A stretch of DNA of 25,586 nucleotides from the NCBI GenBank assembly GCA_964392465.1, contig CAYMPC010000012.1, forward strand, positions 1-25,586, written 5' to 3'. Position 1 is the first letter of the stretch; each line of letters begins with the position of its first letter. The translations under genes were made by a program, and so were the position numbers. The DNA comes from JAAXVZ01 sp964392465. GTDB lineage: Archaea; Nanobdellota; Nanobdellia; Woesearchaeales; GW2011-AR15. Below, in pieces: positions 5,525 to 12,787 of the stretch. The notes under the pieces are model-generated. The model did no database searches. It saw only the letters and a program-made list of their open reading frames with translations, and was not told where the DNA came from.

Positions 5525-8470
5525 CTAAATCCTTTTTCTTATATATTCCTTTTCCTTCTCATCAAATCCTCTGCTTTGCATGTAATTCTCCCTTTGTTGG
5601 TTTGACTTGAGGTTTTGCCCCCTGACTTCTTTAAGTAAATGCTCAAATCCAGCTTCTATTGCCTTTTTTTCATATTGCTCTTCGCTATATTTAATTATCT
5701 CTGGATGGAATCTTTGAAGATAAATAACAATAGAAAGGGCCATTGCTATTATTATTCCTGCATAAAGAAACTTCTCAATTCCTGTTGGATTATAATTTAG
5801 TTTATCGCCTATTACTTTTGCTATAGGTAATAATCTTATTTGCTTAAGGCAATCTTCTGGAATCTGCCTCTTTATCTTGTAGCTTATTTCAATATCTTTT
5901 TTTACATTTGTGAAATGCCATGCAATCAAAGGATCTTCTTTAATTACTTTATATCCCTTTAGATCTATATCCAGATCATCAAGATAAGGAGTAAGGCATT
6001 TTGGAATAAGCAATGCAACATCAAGTTCTCCAAGTTCTTTATTTGGAGTAAGAATATGTGTTATTGTAGTTCCTTCTTCATCATAGAAAAATATTGTTTC
6101 TTGCTTTAAAACATCTCCTGTGTTCTTTGCTGCCTCAATGTCTTCATTGGAGTAGTTCATCTCAGAATCAAATTCATCTGTATCAGGATTAGGGAGATTT
6201 AGATTTTTACAATCTTGACCTTTCTCAACAGTAAAGTTAATAGAGGCTATTTCATTATTGCATTTTACAGTAAGTGTATTTGTTCCTAATGGAAAGTATA
6301 CTGTCTCCTTGTTTTCAAAAGGAACATAAGTTTTATATTTCATATACTGGCATTGCACTCCTTCAATATAAGAAATTTCTAAATCTCTTCGCTTAAAGTC
6401 TTTACAATCATTAGTAATATATACTGTATTATTTTTAGGACTTAAAAAAGTAATATTCGGTATAGTTGGTATTATTATTGGTGGATTATAACATTCTCCC
6501 CTGCATATTCCTTCCCATTCATAATTTACACATGTTTCTATTCCTTCATAGGTTGGGCAATCTTGAAGTACGCATGATCTTGTTTTTCCATTTGGGCTAC
6601 AACAATTTGACAACCCTTCATCAATATCTCCATCACAATTATTGTCATTTCCATCACATATCTCTACTCCATTATTAGATATAACACATGTGCATGGATT
6701 AAATATATCTTTGAAAATATCTGTGCAGTCTGCATCATAGCAATTAGCTTTTCCATCACAATCTTCATCTAAAGAATCAGAATCAGTACATACTTCTTTT
6801 TGACCTGGATTAATTAATTCATTAGAATCATCGCAATCTCTGTTATCTAATATAAAATCTGGTAGTTGAGTATCTGGACAAAAAAGTAATGAAACACTTG
6901 GATTACCATACCCATCTTCATCTAAATCCCTGTAATAAGTTATTGGGCCATTGAGATTAGGATCATTATCATTACAGTCATCTCCTATTGTTGTCCTGCA
7001 TCCATCAGGTATTATACAACCTTCACCTTCACAATAATCTTCTGGTTCTAGTTCCTTACTGAAAAAGCCATCCCCATCTCTATCGCAATAATATACTGTT
7101 TTCGAACAAACATCATTCTCATCTATTTCATCATTGCAATTATCATCCACTCTATTGCATATTTCTATAGCTCCAGGATAAATAGATGCATTATTATCAT
7201 TGCAATCCCCTGCTAGATTATACCATTTGTCATTGTCATTATCGGTTCCTACTTCGAATGTTGCTGAAACATTTTGTGATATACCCATGTTTTCACAGAC
7301 AGCTATATCTCCTGCTGAAGTTATACTAAGATTAGCTCTAAAACTACCTGGCAAAGGATTTCTCCATGATATTGAAAAACTTTGAGGACTATTGAAAGTT
7401 GACGATGCTGGCCAACTACCTTTTGTGCTATTAACTGGTTTATTATTTGAAGTGTTATATATTGTCAAGTTATATTCTGTAGCAAAGAGTATCGCTCCTA
7501 CTAATTGAGGATCCTCAATTTGACATGCAGAAATAGAGGTATAATTCCAATCTTGATACTCAGTCAATCTTGTTCCAGTAAATGTCAAGGAAGTAGGCAT
7601 TGCTGTCATCCCTGCTGTTGAAGGTGGTGTAAACTGCCCTATCTCTGCTCTGCAGCCATCAAGAGAAGGTGCAATATAAACATTAATTTCCTGTGTTGTA
7701 GGAATCATATTAGTCTGATCACACTTAACATCTGGAACTGTTGAAGTCATTGTAATTTTGTACTCGCCGGGTAATGTGTCCTTAGAAGTTTGCCAGAGGA
7801 AGTTGAAATTATATGATGTGCCACCATATATAACTTTTTCATCATAAGTTGGAAAACCAGATACCGAAGAAGAAGTGCCTTGTTTTTTAATATCTAAATT
7901 CATTCTTGTATTGACTCTATCCCATGCCGCTAATTCTGGAGGCCAATAATAAGAATAAGGTCCAAATGCACTTGTAGTATCTGCACTAAGTTCTGTATCA
8001 GTTAATATACTTAATGGCAAGCCAGCTTCTGCACATGATTGAATACTTGGAGTAAATGTTGCTTGGCAGTTGTCTTTCCTTGTTACTGTTGATTGTGCAT
8101 TCCCACATGAATATGTAAACCAGTTTGTTGTACTACCTGTCCAAGGATCCAATGTAATTTTTCCATATCTTGCCTGATAATCATTTACATAAAAATAGAG
8201 CGCATAATACGTTCTTTGACTAGGATTTGGAAAATTTAATCTTAAAAAATTTTCATTGGAAGTTAGAGGTTGGTTTGTAAACATAATTATCTCTCTATCG
8301 ATAGTGACACAATTTATATCTAAACATTTCCAACCTATAGCATTTACATTATTTACCTTATTTCCTGCTTCATTACAAAAATAATAATCTCCATATAAAT
8401 ATTCACCATATATAGAAAAGGAAGTTAATATAAAACTTAGTATGACTATTAAAGCGAATTTTGAATTCAT
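5525..8470 (-). CDS. Membrane-anchored surface protein with MopE-type Asp/Cys-rich repeats
   Basis: The 981-residue protein has a plain signal peptide (residues 1-22, hydrophobic FALIVILSFILTSFSI), a long extracellular part, one membrane segment near the C terminus (FLYAGIIIAMALSIVIYL, 901-918) and a charged cytoplasmic tail of about 60 residues. Residues 1-405 are beta-rich with NxS/T sites, suggesting Ig-like or similar modules. Residues 408-620 carry repeated Asp/Asn/Cys motifs such as GDCNDNNASIYPGAIEICN, DDNCNDEIDEN and CDGNDNNCDGDIDEG. These are the signature of the MopE-type putative metal-binding repeat and probably bind calcium. Residues 660-900 include an Ig-like or archaeal surface domain with FLSPKNNTVY. 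The role is probably adhesion or cell contact. The binding partner is unknown. The ATG at 8470 has a TATA-like box about 30 nt upstream. Confidence 0.85.
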   Translation of the reverse strand: MNSKFALIVILSFILTSFSIYGEYLYGDYYFCNEAGNKVNNVNAIGWKCLDINCVTIDREIIMFTNQPLTSNENFLRLNFPNPSQRTYYALYFYVNDYQARYGKITLDPWTGSTTNWFTYSCGNAQSTVTRKDNCQATFTPSIQSCAEAGLPLSILTDTELSADTTSAFGPYSYYWPPELAAWDRVNTRMNLDIKKQGTSSSVSGFPTYDEKVIYGGTSYNFNFLWQTSKDTLPGEYKITMTSTVPDVKCDQTNMIPTTQEINVYIAPSLDGCRAEIGQFTPPSTAGMTAMPTSLTFTGTRLTEYQDWNYTSISACQIEDPQLVGAILFATEYNLTIYNTSNNKPVNSTKGSWPASSTFNSPQSFSISWRNPLPGSFRANLSITSAGDIAVCENMGISQNVSATFEVGTDNDNDKWYNLAGDCNDNNASIYPGAIEICNRVDDNCNDEIDENDVCSKTVYYCDRDGDGFFSKELEPEDYCEGEGCIIPDGCRTTIGDDCNDNDPNLNGPITYYRDLDEDGYGNPSVSLLFCPDTQLPDFILDNRDCDDSNELINPGQKEVCTDSDSLDEDCDGKANCYDADCTDIFKDIFNPCTCVISNNGVEICDGNDNNCDGDIDEGLSNCCSPNGKTRSCVLQDCPTYEGIETCVNYEWEGICRGECYNPPIIIPTIPNITFLSPKNNTVYITNDCKDFKRRDLEISYIEGVQCQYMKYKTYVPFENKETVYFPLGTNTLTVKCNNEIASINFTVEKGQDCKNLNLPNPDTDEFDSEMNYSNEDIEAAKNTGDVLKQETIFFYDEEGTTITHILTPNKELGELDVALLIPKCLTPYLDDLDIDLKGYKVIKEDPLIAWHFTNVKKDIEISYKIKRQIPEDCLKQIRLLPIAKVIGDKLNYNPTGIEKFLYAGIIIAMALSIVIYLQRFHPEIIKYSEEQYEKKAIEAGFEHLLKEVRGQNLKSNQQRENYMQSRGFDEKEKEYIRKRI

Positions 8471-8495
8471 TATAAAAATATTTAAAGATTTCTAG

Positions 8496-8505
8496 TATTT
8501 AATTC
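8496..8505 (-). promoter_or_regulatory. TATA box for the MopE-repeat gene
   Basis: The minus strand reads AATTAAATAC, centred about 30 nt before the ATG at 8470. Confidence 0.4.
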
Positions 8506-8558
8506 TTTTTATAATTTAATTTAGAAAAAATTTTATTAAATTATGGTTAAATGAGATG

Positions 8559-8577
8559 TTTTTTAACAAAAAACCAA
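8559..8577. terminator. Weak hairpin flanked by T/A runs between the two envelope genes
   Basis: An AT-rich inverted repeat (GTTTTTT, loop AAC, AAAAAAC) lies just downstream of the Pro/Thr-rich gene on the minus strand. It gives a T-run on either strand and could stop transcription. The stem has only one G-C pair, so the call rests mostly on the T-run. Confidence 0.3.
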
Positions 8578-8601
8578 AATTGATATAATGTTCTTAAAGC
8601 A

Positions 8602-9837
8602 TTATCCATGTGGGTCTGTTGTAGGTTCTGGCGGCAATGTCGGCTCTTGTGTCGGTGGCACCGGCGTATTCGTTGCTGGTGGAACTGGTGTATTTGTAGG
8701 TGGTGGAACTGGTGTATTTGTTGCTGGTGGCTTTGGTGTATTAGAGGGTATAACTTGAGTTGGTGGCACAGGTGTGTTGCTAGGTATTATTTGTGTTGGG
8801 CTCTTTGTTCTGGTTGCTGTTGGATCATATATTGTCTGTGTTGCTGTTGGAGTTGCTGTTGCATAGAATGGATTAAATATATTTAGCATATCTGTCCTTA
8901 TTTCTAATCCAGAGGCATCTACTATAGCTAGCCTTAATGAGCAACTTTGAACATCTGGCTTTATTAATATTGATTCAAGTAAATCTGCATAGAAAATATT
9001 GCCTTGGCTAATAAGAGGCTTAGTAAATAAAGGTGTATCTCCCTGTCCGAAAACTTGAAGTGTATATTCCCCTATAGGTAGATTTGATAATTCATAACGG
9101 CAACCTAAAAATCCTCCTAATGGAAGTGTCATCTTATATCCAGTGCTTTCATCAAAATCAGGCAAAGCTGCACTCCTAGGTATAATCCCAGGATCCCCTA
9201 AATCCCCTCTTTGCATACAATAATAATTTAAAACGCTCTCAGGAGCAACTGTTGAAGTAGCTGTTGAAGTTGATGTTCCTGTTGGAGTAGCACATGCTGT
9301 TGGAGGTGTATCTGTATCTGTCGGAGATTGAAATGTCGGCTGCTGTGTATTAGGTTTAGGAATGCATCCACCAAGAAATACACCAAACAAAGTAAGCAAC
9401 ATAGCTATTGAAAATATCCTTGGTCCATTTGGTGTTCTTGTTGAAGGAACATCATCAAAACTAGAATACCCTGTTGGAGTTATTCCAGAACTTGTTATCT
9501 GATAAATAGTATTGCCATCTGAAAACATTGCCCCATCATTCATCTCTAAGAAATTTTGATATGCTTCTTCATATCCCTTTACTTTTTTCCCCCAATTGGT
9601 TGGTTTAACTCTTCTCAAACTTGTTGTTAACTTCTGTTCTAATCCTGAATATTCAAATCCTGAGGAAAATGCTTCTAAAACCTCATTTTTAGAAAGTTCT
9701 TCTGGTCTTTGTTCTATTGTAAGATAATCCCTTACAGCTGTTTTTACCTCACCAAAAGCTGTTTTTAACCTATCTAAAACACTTATTTTATCAGAAACAA
9801 AAGTCCTATCCAAAGCCAAAGCATCTGCATATACCAT
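8602..9837 (-). CDS. Envelope protein with internal membrane anchor and Pro/Thr repeat stalk
   Basis: I do not recognise this 411-residue protein as a named family. Residues 1-139 are soluble and charged, with no signal peptide. A single hydrophobic segment follows (RIFSIAMLLTLFGVFLGGC, 140-158), then about 250 residues that should be outside the cell if the basic N side is cytoplasmic. The outer part starts with a Thr/Ser/Pro linker (about 160-200), has a compact domain (about 203-325, with SVLNYYCMQRGDLGD and GEYTLQVFGQGDTP) and ends in a Pro/Thr repeat stalk built from TNTPVPP units. The end of the hydrophobic segment, FLGGC, resembles a lipobox but sits in the middle of the protein. A later start that would make it an ordinary lipoprotein (Met146) would lack a basic n-region. 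A TATA box 28 nt before 9837 supports the long form. Confidence 0.75.
   Translation of the reverse strand: MVYADALALDRTFVSDKISVLDRLKTAFGEVKTAVRDYLTIEQRPEELSKNEVLEAFSSGFEYSGLEQKLTTSLRRVKPTNWGKKVKGYEEAYQNFLEMNDGAMFSDGNTIYQITSSGITPTGYSSFDDVPSTRTPNGPRIFSIAMLLTLFGVFLGGCIPKPNTQQPTFQSPTDTDTPPTACATPTGTSTSTATSTVAPESVLNYYCMQRGDLGDPGIIPRSAALPDFDESTGYKMTLPLGGFLGCRYELSNLPIGEYTLQVFGQGDTPLFTKPLISQGNIFYADLLESILIKPDVQSCSLRLAIVDASGLEIRTDMLNIFNPFYATATPTATQTIYDPTATRTKSPTQIIPSNTPVPPTQVIPSNTPKPPATNTPVPPPTNTPVPPATNTPVPPTQEPTLPPEPTTDPHG
8654..8797 (-). repeat. 24- and 36-nt tandem repeats encoding the TNTPVPP stalk
   Basis: Units at 8654-8677, 8678-8701 and 8702-8725 are near-identical 24-mers; the second and third differ at only a few bases. 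Degenerate units follow at 8726-8749 and 8762-8785, each followed by a 12-nt insert encoding TQVI or TQII. On the minus strand they encode Thr-Asn-Thr-Pro-Val-Pro-Pro repeats. The pattern suggests recent expansion by slippage or unequal exchange. Confidence 0.8.
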
Positions 9838-9861
9838 TTTAGCTTATATTACTTGGCTTTC

Positions 9862-9870
9862 ATATATAAA
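9862..9870 (-). promoter_or_regulatory. TATA box for the Pro/Thr stalk gene
   Basis: The minus strand reads TTTATATAT, centred about 29 nt before the ATG at 9837, supporting the long N-terminal form of the protein. Confidence 0.5.
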
Positions 9871-9939
9871 TATTTCGGTTTTGTTATTACTCAATAGTAA
9901 ATCAATTTAAAATAATAAATAAAAAAAGCCATCACAACG

Positions 9940-9948
9940 TTTATATAT
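9940..9948 (+). promoter_or_regulatory. TATA box for the DUF1385 gene
   Basis: TTTATATAT is centred 27 nt before the ATG at 9971. It mirrors the box of the divergent gene; an inverted repeat (TTACT-CAAT-AGTAA) sits between the two. Confidence 0.55.
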
Positions 9949-9970
9949 TCTAAAAAAATAAAAAAAAGGA

Positions 9971-10810
9971 ATGAAAAAGAATATTTCTATAGGAGGGCAG
10001 GCACTTATCGAAGGTGTGATGATGAGATCTGAAAAAAAATATGCTCTCTGCGTAAGAAAACCAAATAAAAAAATATCTACAAAGACTATTAAGATAAAGA
10101 ATAATCCTTTAGGTAAAATCCCTTTTATAAGAGGCAGTGTGAGATTTATTGAAACAATCTCAATGGGAATAACCGGAATAACTTACTCTGCTGCAGAATC
10201 TTCAGGAGAAGAGGAAAAGCTTAATGCTGGAGAAGTTGCCTTTACAATTTTTTTATCTATAGGTATGACTGTTCTTTTGTTTTATATTGTTCCTTTAGTG
10301 GTTGCAAGATTATTGACAGATAATAGAGGTCTATTATTTAATTTAATAGATGGAATGCTCCGCCTGCTCATCTTCCTTATCTATCTTTTTATAATTTCCT
10401 TGATGCCTGACATAAAAAGAGTATTTCAATATCATGGAGCAGAGCACATGACAGTCCATTGCTATGAAAAAGGTGAAAAATTAACAATAGAGAACATAAA
10501 AAAGTATACAACATTACATCCAAGATGCGGTACAAACTTTTTATTGATAGTACTTATTGTCTCAATTTTCCTGTTTTCCTTCATACCTGTAAAGACCTTT
10601 GTATATAGGCTCGGCATGAGACTCTTACTGTTGCCTATTGTTGCTGGCATTTCCTATGAATTCCTAAAACTTGCAGGAAAATATTATGAAAATCCAATTA
10701 TAAAGCTACTCACTTACCCAGGGATTATGCTACAAAAGATAACAACTAAAAGACCAGAAGAAGATATGATAGAAGTAGCAGTAAAAGCACTGAAAACAGC
10801 AATAAAATAA
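9971..10810 (+). CDS. DUF1385 (YqhQ-like) integral membrane protein
   Basis: The 279 residues match the DUF1385 family: the N-terminal ISIGGQALIEGVMMRS (5-20), the RGSVRFIE motif (54-61), the YHGAEHMTVHCYEKGE signature (154-169) and HPRCGTNFLL (183-192). The His, Glu and Cys residues in these motifs could bind a metal, which is inference. Four hydrophobic segments are visible (about 88-113, 127-146, 190-206 and 213-230), with the HGAEH segment between the second and third. The family is widespread in bacteria and found in some archaea; its molecular function is not established as far as I know. The gene has its own leaderless-type promoter and abuts the convergent coiled-coil gene with no gap. 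Confidence 0.9.
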   Translation: MKKNISIGGQALIEGVMMRSEKKYALCVRKPNKKISTKTIKIKNNPLGKIPFIRGSVRFIETISMGITGITYSAAESSGEEEKLNAGEVAFTIFLSIGMTVLLFYIVPLVVARLLTDNRGLLFNLIDGMLRLLIFLIYLFIISLMPDIKRVFQYHGAEHMTVHCYEKGEKLTIENIKKYTTLHPRCGTNFLLIVLIVSIFLFSFIPVKTFVYRLGMRLLLLPIVAGISYEFLKLAGKYYENPIIKLLTYPGIMLQKITTKRPEEDMIEVAVKALKTAIK

Positions 10811-11176
10811 TTAATCTTTAAGCATTTTTTCAAATTCTCTTCTTGTCAATAGCTTCTCAATATCAAAACTATCAACCTTTCTCTTTAATTTATCAAACTC
10901 TTCTTCATTTGCTCTTATCTTGAATTCTGTAACAAGATTTAGGAAGGTCTGCTTTAACATACTTATCTTGTTTTTTGTTTCTTCTGTTTTCTCTTTTAAT
11001 CTTCTTATCTCTCTTTTTGCAGAAGAAATATCAGAATCCCAGGAAAGTATTTTCATCTCTTCATCCCTATGAAGCTTGTTTTGTTCATCTTCTAAATTTT
11101 CTACCCTCATAAGAATATTAAGAAACTCTGGCCCGAAAATCTTTTCATAATCTATTTGCACTACCTTTTTCGCCAT
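10811..11176 (-). CDS. Small coiled-coil protein of unknown function
   Basis: The 121-residue soluble protein is highly charged and mostly helical. Residues 20-95 show heptad-like spacing of Leu, Ile and Met between Lys/Glu/Arg residues (for example IRRLKEKTEETKNKISMLKQ), so a coiled coil is likely. The C-terminal VDSFDIEKLLTRREFEKMLK is a distinct short motif that could be a docking helix. There are no cysteines or membrane segments. I cannot assign a family. It lies 39 bp downstream of the GCS2-like gene on the same strand, but a TATA-like box centred 26 nt before its ATG suggests independent transcription. Confidence 0.7.
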   Translation of the reverse strand: MAKKVVQIDYEKIFGPEFLNILMRVENLEDEQNKLHRDEEMKILSWDSDISSAKREIRRLKEKTEETKNKISMLKQTFLNLVTEFKIRANEEEFDKLKRKVDSFDIEKLLTRREFEKMLKD

Positions 11177-11197
11177 ATGCTAGAATAATAAAATGCC

Positions 11198-11206
11198 CTT
11201 TAAAAA
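11198..11206 (-). promoter_or_regulatory. TATA box for the coiled-coil gene
   Basis: The minus strand reads TTTTTAAAG, centred 26 nt before the ATG at 11176, in the 39-bp gap between two same-strand genes. Confidence 0.4.
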
Positions 11207-11215
11207 ACTTACCAA

Positions 11216-12556
11216 TCAAAAGAATATATTTCTTTCTGTCATCTTCTTTGTAATTAATAATTCTTTATAGATTTTTTCTGAATTGAGCAAAGCGAAGTTT
11301 TTTGCTGTTTCGTCTTCTATTTCATCAGTATATCCCTGCTTTTTCTTAACATAGTCTATCAAATAATCTGATGCTGTTTTCCTCTCGTCTATCCTTTCCA
11401 TGAATATCCTCAATGGCGCATGCATCTCAATAGAAGTTATTCTTTTTACAGTATCCATCAAAGATTTTGAATAATTAAAAACCTCTTTATCCTCAAATCC
11501 TTTGAATGCTGAATTCTTTTGGAGAATCTTTAATTTATCATGAGTAGGCACATATAATCTTTTATCTTCAAGCTTAAATGGCTCTTCATTTCCTATTTCA
11601 GAAGGTATAACCTCAACTGAATTATCCTCAACATATTTAGAAAGGGTTTTCATGACGCTTGAAAAAGCAATGACCTTGCTGATTGAATTCATATCTGCCC
11701 CCCTGCTTTCAATAGTTGCATGCGGGCTTATTTTTACAGGTTTCCAAGATGAATCAAGCAAAGAAGGATCATCTTTTTTTGAAAAATCTGATAAATTCAT
11801 ATTATAAGATCTTAAAAGATTTTTCCATTTTGAAGTTCTGTCCATTGTCCGCTGCAGTAAAGTATCAAAATCAGTTGAATACTCGTTAAGAGTGCCAAAA
11901 TCAGGTTGTTTCGAATATAAAGCATTTGAAAAATTGAATAATTCATCTCCTCTATAAGCGATTATTCTTGCATCTTTGCCTATTAATTTGCCTTCATAAT
12001 AAGGACTTGACTGCATCAAAGTAATTACAGCAGGATCAAGAGCTATATAAAGGTTAAAAAGATTAAGTACTTTATTTTTTATTACTGGCTTGATGTCCGG
12101 ATAAAAAAAATTTATGTTTGGATTAAAAGAATTTTTTGGAAGAGAATAATGAAAATGAAAACCAATGCATCTTCCTGCATTTTTGAACTCTTCTTGCCCC
12201 AAAATCTCAGACTTAACAAAATATCTTTTGTCCTCCCTCATTATATTATCATTTTTTCCAGGATAGCTTCCATAATAGTACAGGCCAAGCTCATCCATCT
12301 CTATTTCATATAATAGAGATTCAAAATCATTAAAAAAATTATCAAAAATCTCTCTTGAATATATATGTGGAAAAGATGTAACTTCAATCATGGATAAGCC
12401 GCATTCCTGTTTTATCTCTGTTTCAGTCAGTTTGCTTTTCAGATTCTGGATTATTTTTTCTGCTTCATTTACTATTTTTCCTTCTTTATTTAAAAGAAAA
12501 AACTCCAGCTCTATACCAAACATCTTTGTAGCAGTTGGAAACTCGTTTTCATCCAT
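11216..12556 (-). CDS. GCS2-family carboxylate-amine ligase (glutamate-cysteine ligase-like)
   Basis: The 446 residues follow the GCS2 plan. An N-terminal FGIELEFFLLNKEGK (13-27) carries the acidic metal-binding residues. ECGLSMIEVTSFP (51-63) is next, then GRCIGFHFHYSLP (128-140) with the conserved histidines. DPAVITLMQSSPYYEGKLIG (174-193) and RIIAYR (197-202) follow, and HATIESRGADMN (279-290) matches the usual arginine-containing active-site motif. Members use ATP to join an amino acid carboxylate to an amine, classically glutamate plus cysteine. Whether cysteine is the partner here cannot be read, and no glutathione synthetase is adjacent. A leaderless-type promoter precedes the ATG at 12556. 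Other options are a YbdK-like ligase of unknown substrate or an amino-acid-tailing enzyme. Confidence 0.82.
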   Translation of the reverse strand: MDENEFPTATKMFGIELEFFLLNKEGKIVNEAEKIIQNLKSKLTETEIKQECGLSMIEVTSFPHIYSREIFDNFFNDFESLLYEIEMDELGLYYYGSYPGKNDNIMREDKRYFVKSEILGQEEFKNAGRCIGFHFHYSLPKNSFNPNINFFYPDIKPVIKNKVLNLFNLYIALDPAVITLMQSSPYYEGKLIGKDARIIAYRGDELFNFSNALYSKQPDFGTLNEYSTDFDTLLQRTMDRTSKWKNLLRSYNMNLSDFSKKDDPSLLDSSWKPVKISPHATIESRGADMNSISKVIAFSSVMKTLSKYVEDNSVEVIPSEIGNEEPFKLEDKRLYVPTHDKLKILQKNSAFKGFEDKEVFNYSKSLMDTVKRITSIEMHAPLRIFMERIDERKTASDYLIDYVKKKQGYTDEIEDETAKNFALLNSEKIYKELLITKKMTERNIFF

Positions 12557-12578
12557 ATTTGACTAAAAAAGAAAAAAC

Positions 12579-12587
12579 ATTATAAAA
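12579..12587 (-). promoter_or_regulatory. TATA box for the GCS2-like gene
   Basis: The minus strand reads TTTTATAAT, centred 27 nt before the ATG at 12556. Confidence 0.5.
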
Positions 12588-12607
12588 GTTTTGTATATTT
12601 TTGGCTA

Positions 12608-12627
12608 ATATTAAACCATATTAAACC
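12608..12627. repeat. Perfect tandem 10-bp repeat
   Basis: Two adjacent copies of ATATTAAACC lie between the minus-strand GCS2 promoter and the plus-strand promoter of the candidate RNA. They could be an operator, but there is no direct evidence for a bound protein. Confidence 0.5.
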
Positions 12628-12653
12628 AAAATATCTTCTACACTTTCTATATC

Positions 12654-12662
12654 TTTTTAAAT
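12654..12662 (+). promoter_or_regulatory. TATA box for the candidate small RNA
   Basis: TTTTTAAAT is centred 26 nt before the first base of the foldable segment, the spacing expected between box and transcription start. Confidence 0.45.
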
Positions 12663-12683
12663 CCAGAAAATACTAATTATATA

Positions 12684-12782
12684 TGCTGGTCCTTTTGAGA
12701 GGGGAGGCTAAAATATTAAGACGGGGCTGTGCCCAAGGGTATAAACCCAAGAAGACCTCAGACATCTCAGGATATACAGCAG
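12684..12782 (+). ncRNA. Candidate structured small RNA, family not recognised
   Basis: In an otherwise AT-rich gap, about 100 nt are clearly GC-richer and can fold. The ends pair (GCTG at 12685-12688 with CAGC at 12777-12780), followed inward by GTCC with GGAT, GAGA with TCTC, and GAGG (12704-12707) with CCTC (12756-12759). Two local hairpins sit inside: GGGC-TGT-GCCC (12724-12734) and GGGT-ATAA-ACCC (12737-12748). A TATA box 26 nt upstream fits transcription from about 12684. The 3' end reaches the last bases of the convergent aIF2-gamma gene. It does not match tRNA, 5S, SRP, RNase P or C/D-box patterns I know. An overlapping 44-codon ORF from the ATG at 12683 exists, but its codons (CGG, GGG, CCC, GTC) are unlike those of the window. 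H/ACA-type or novel RNA remain possible. Confidence 0.5.
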
Positions 12783-12787
12783 AAAAA

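Noticed and set aside
8608..8886. Plus-strand ORF rich in Cys and Trp
   Set aside because: It is the antisense reading of the Pro/Thr repeats; the composition is an artefact of those repeats.
9885..9901. Inverted repeat TTACT-CAAT-AGTAA between divergent promoters as an operator
   Set aside because: A 5-bp AT-rich stem is expected by chance in such sequence; noted only in the promoter entry.
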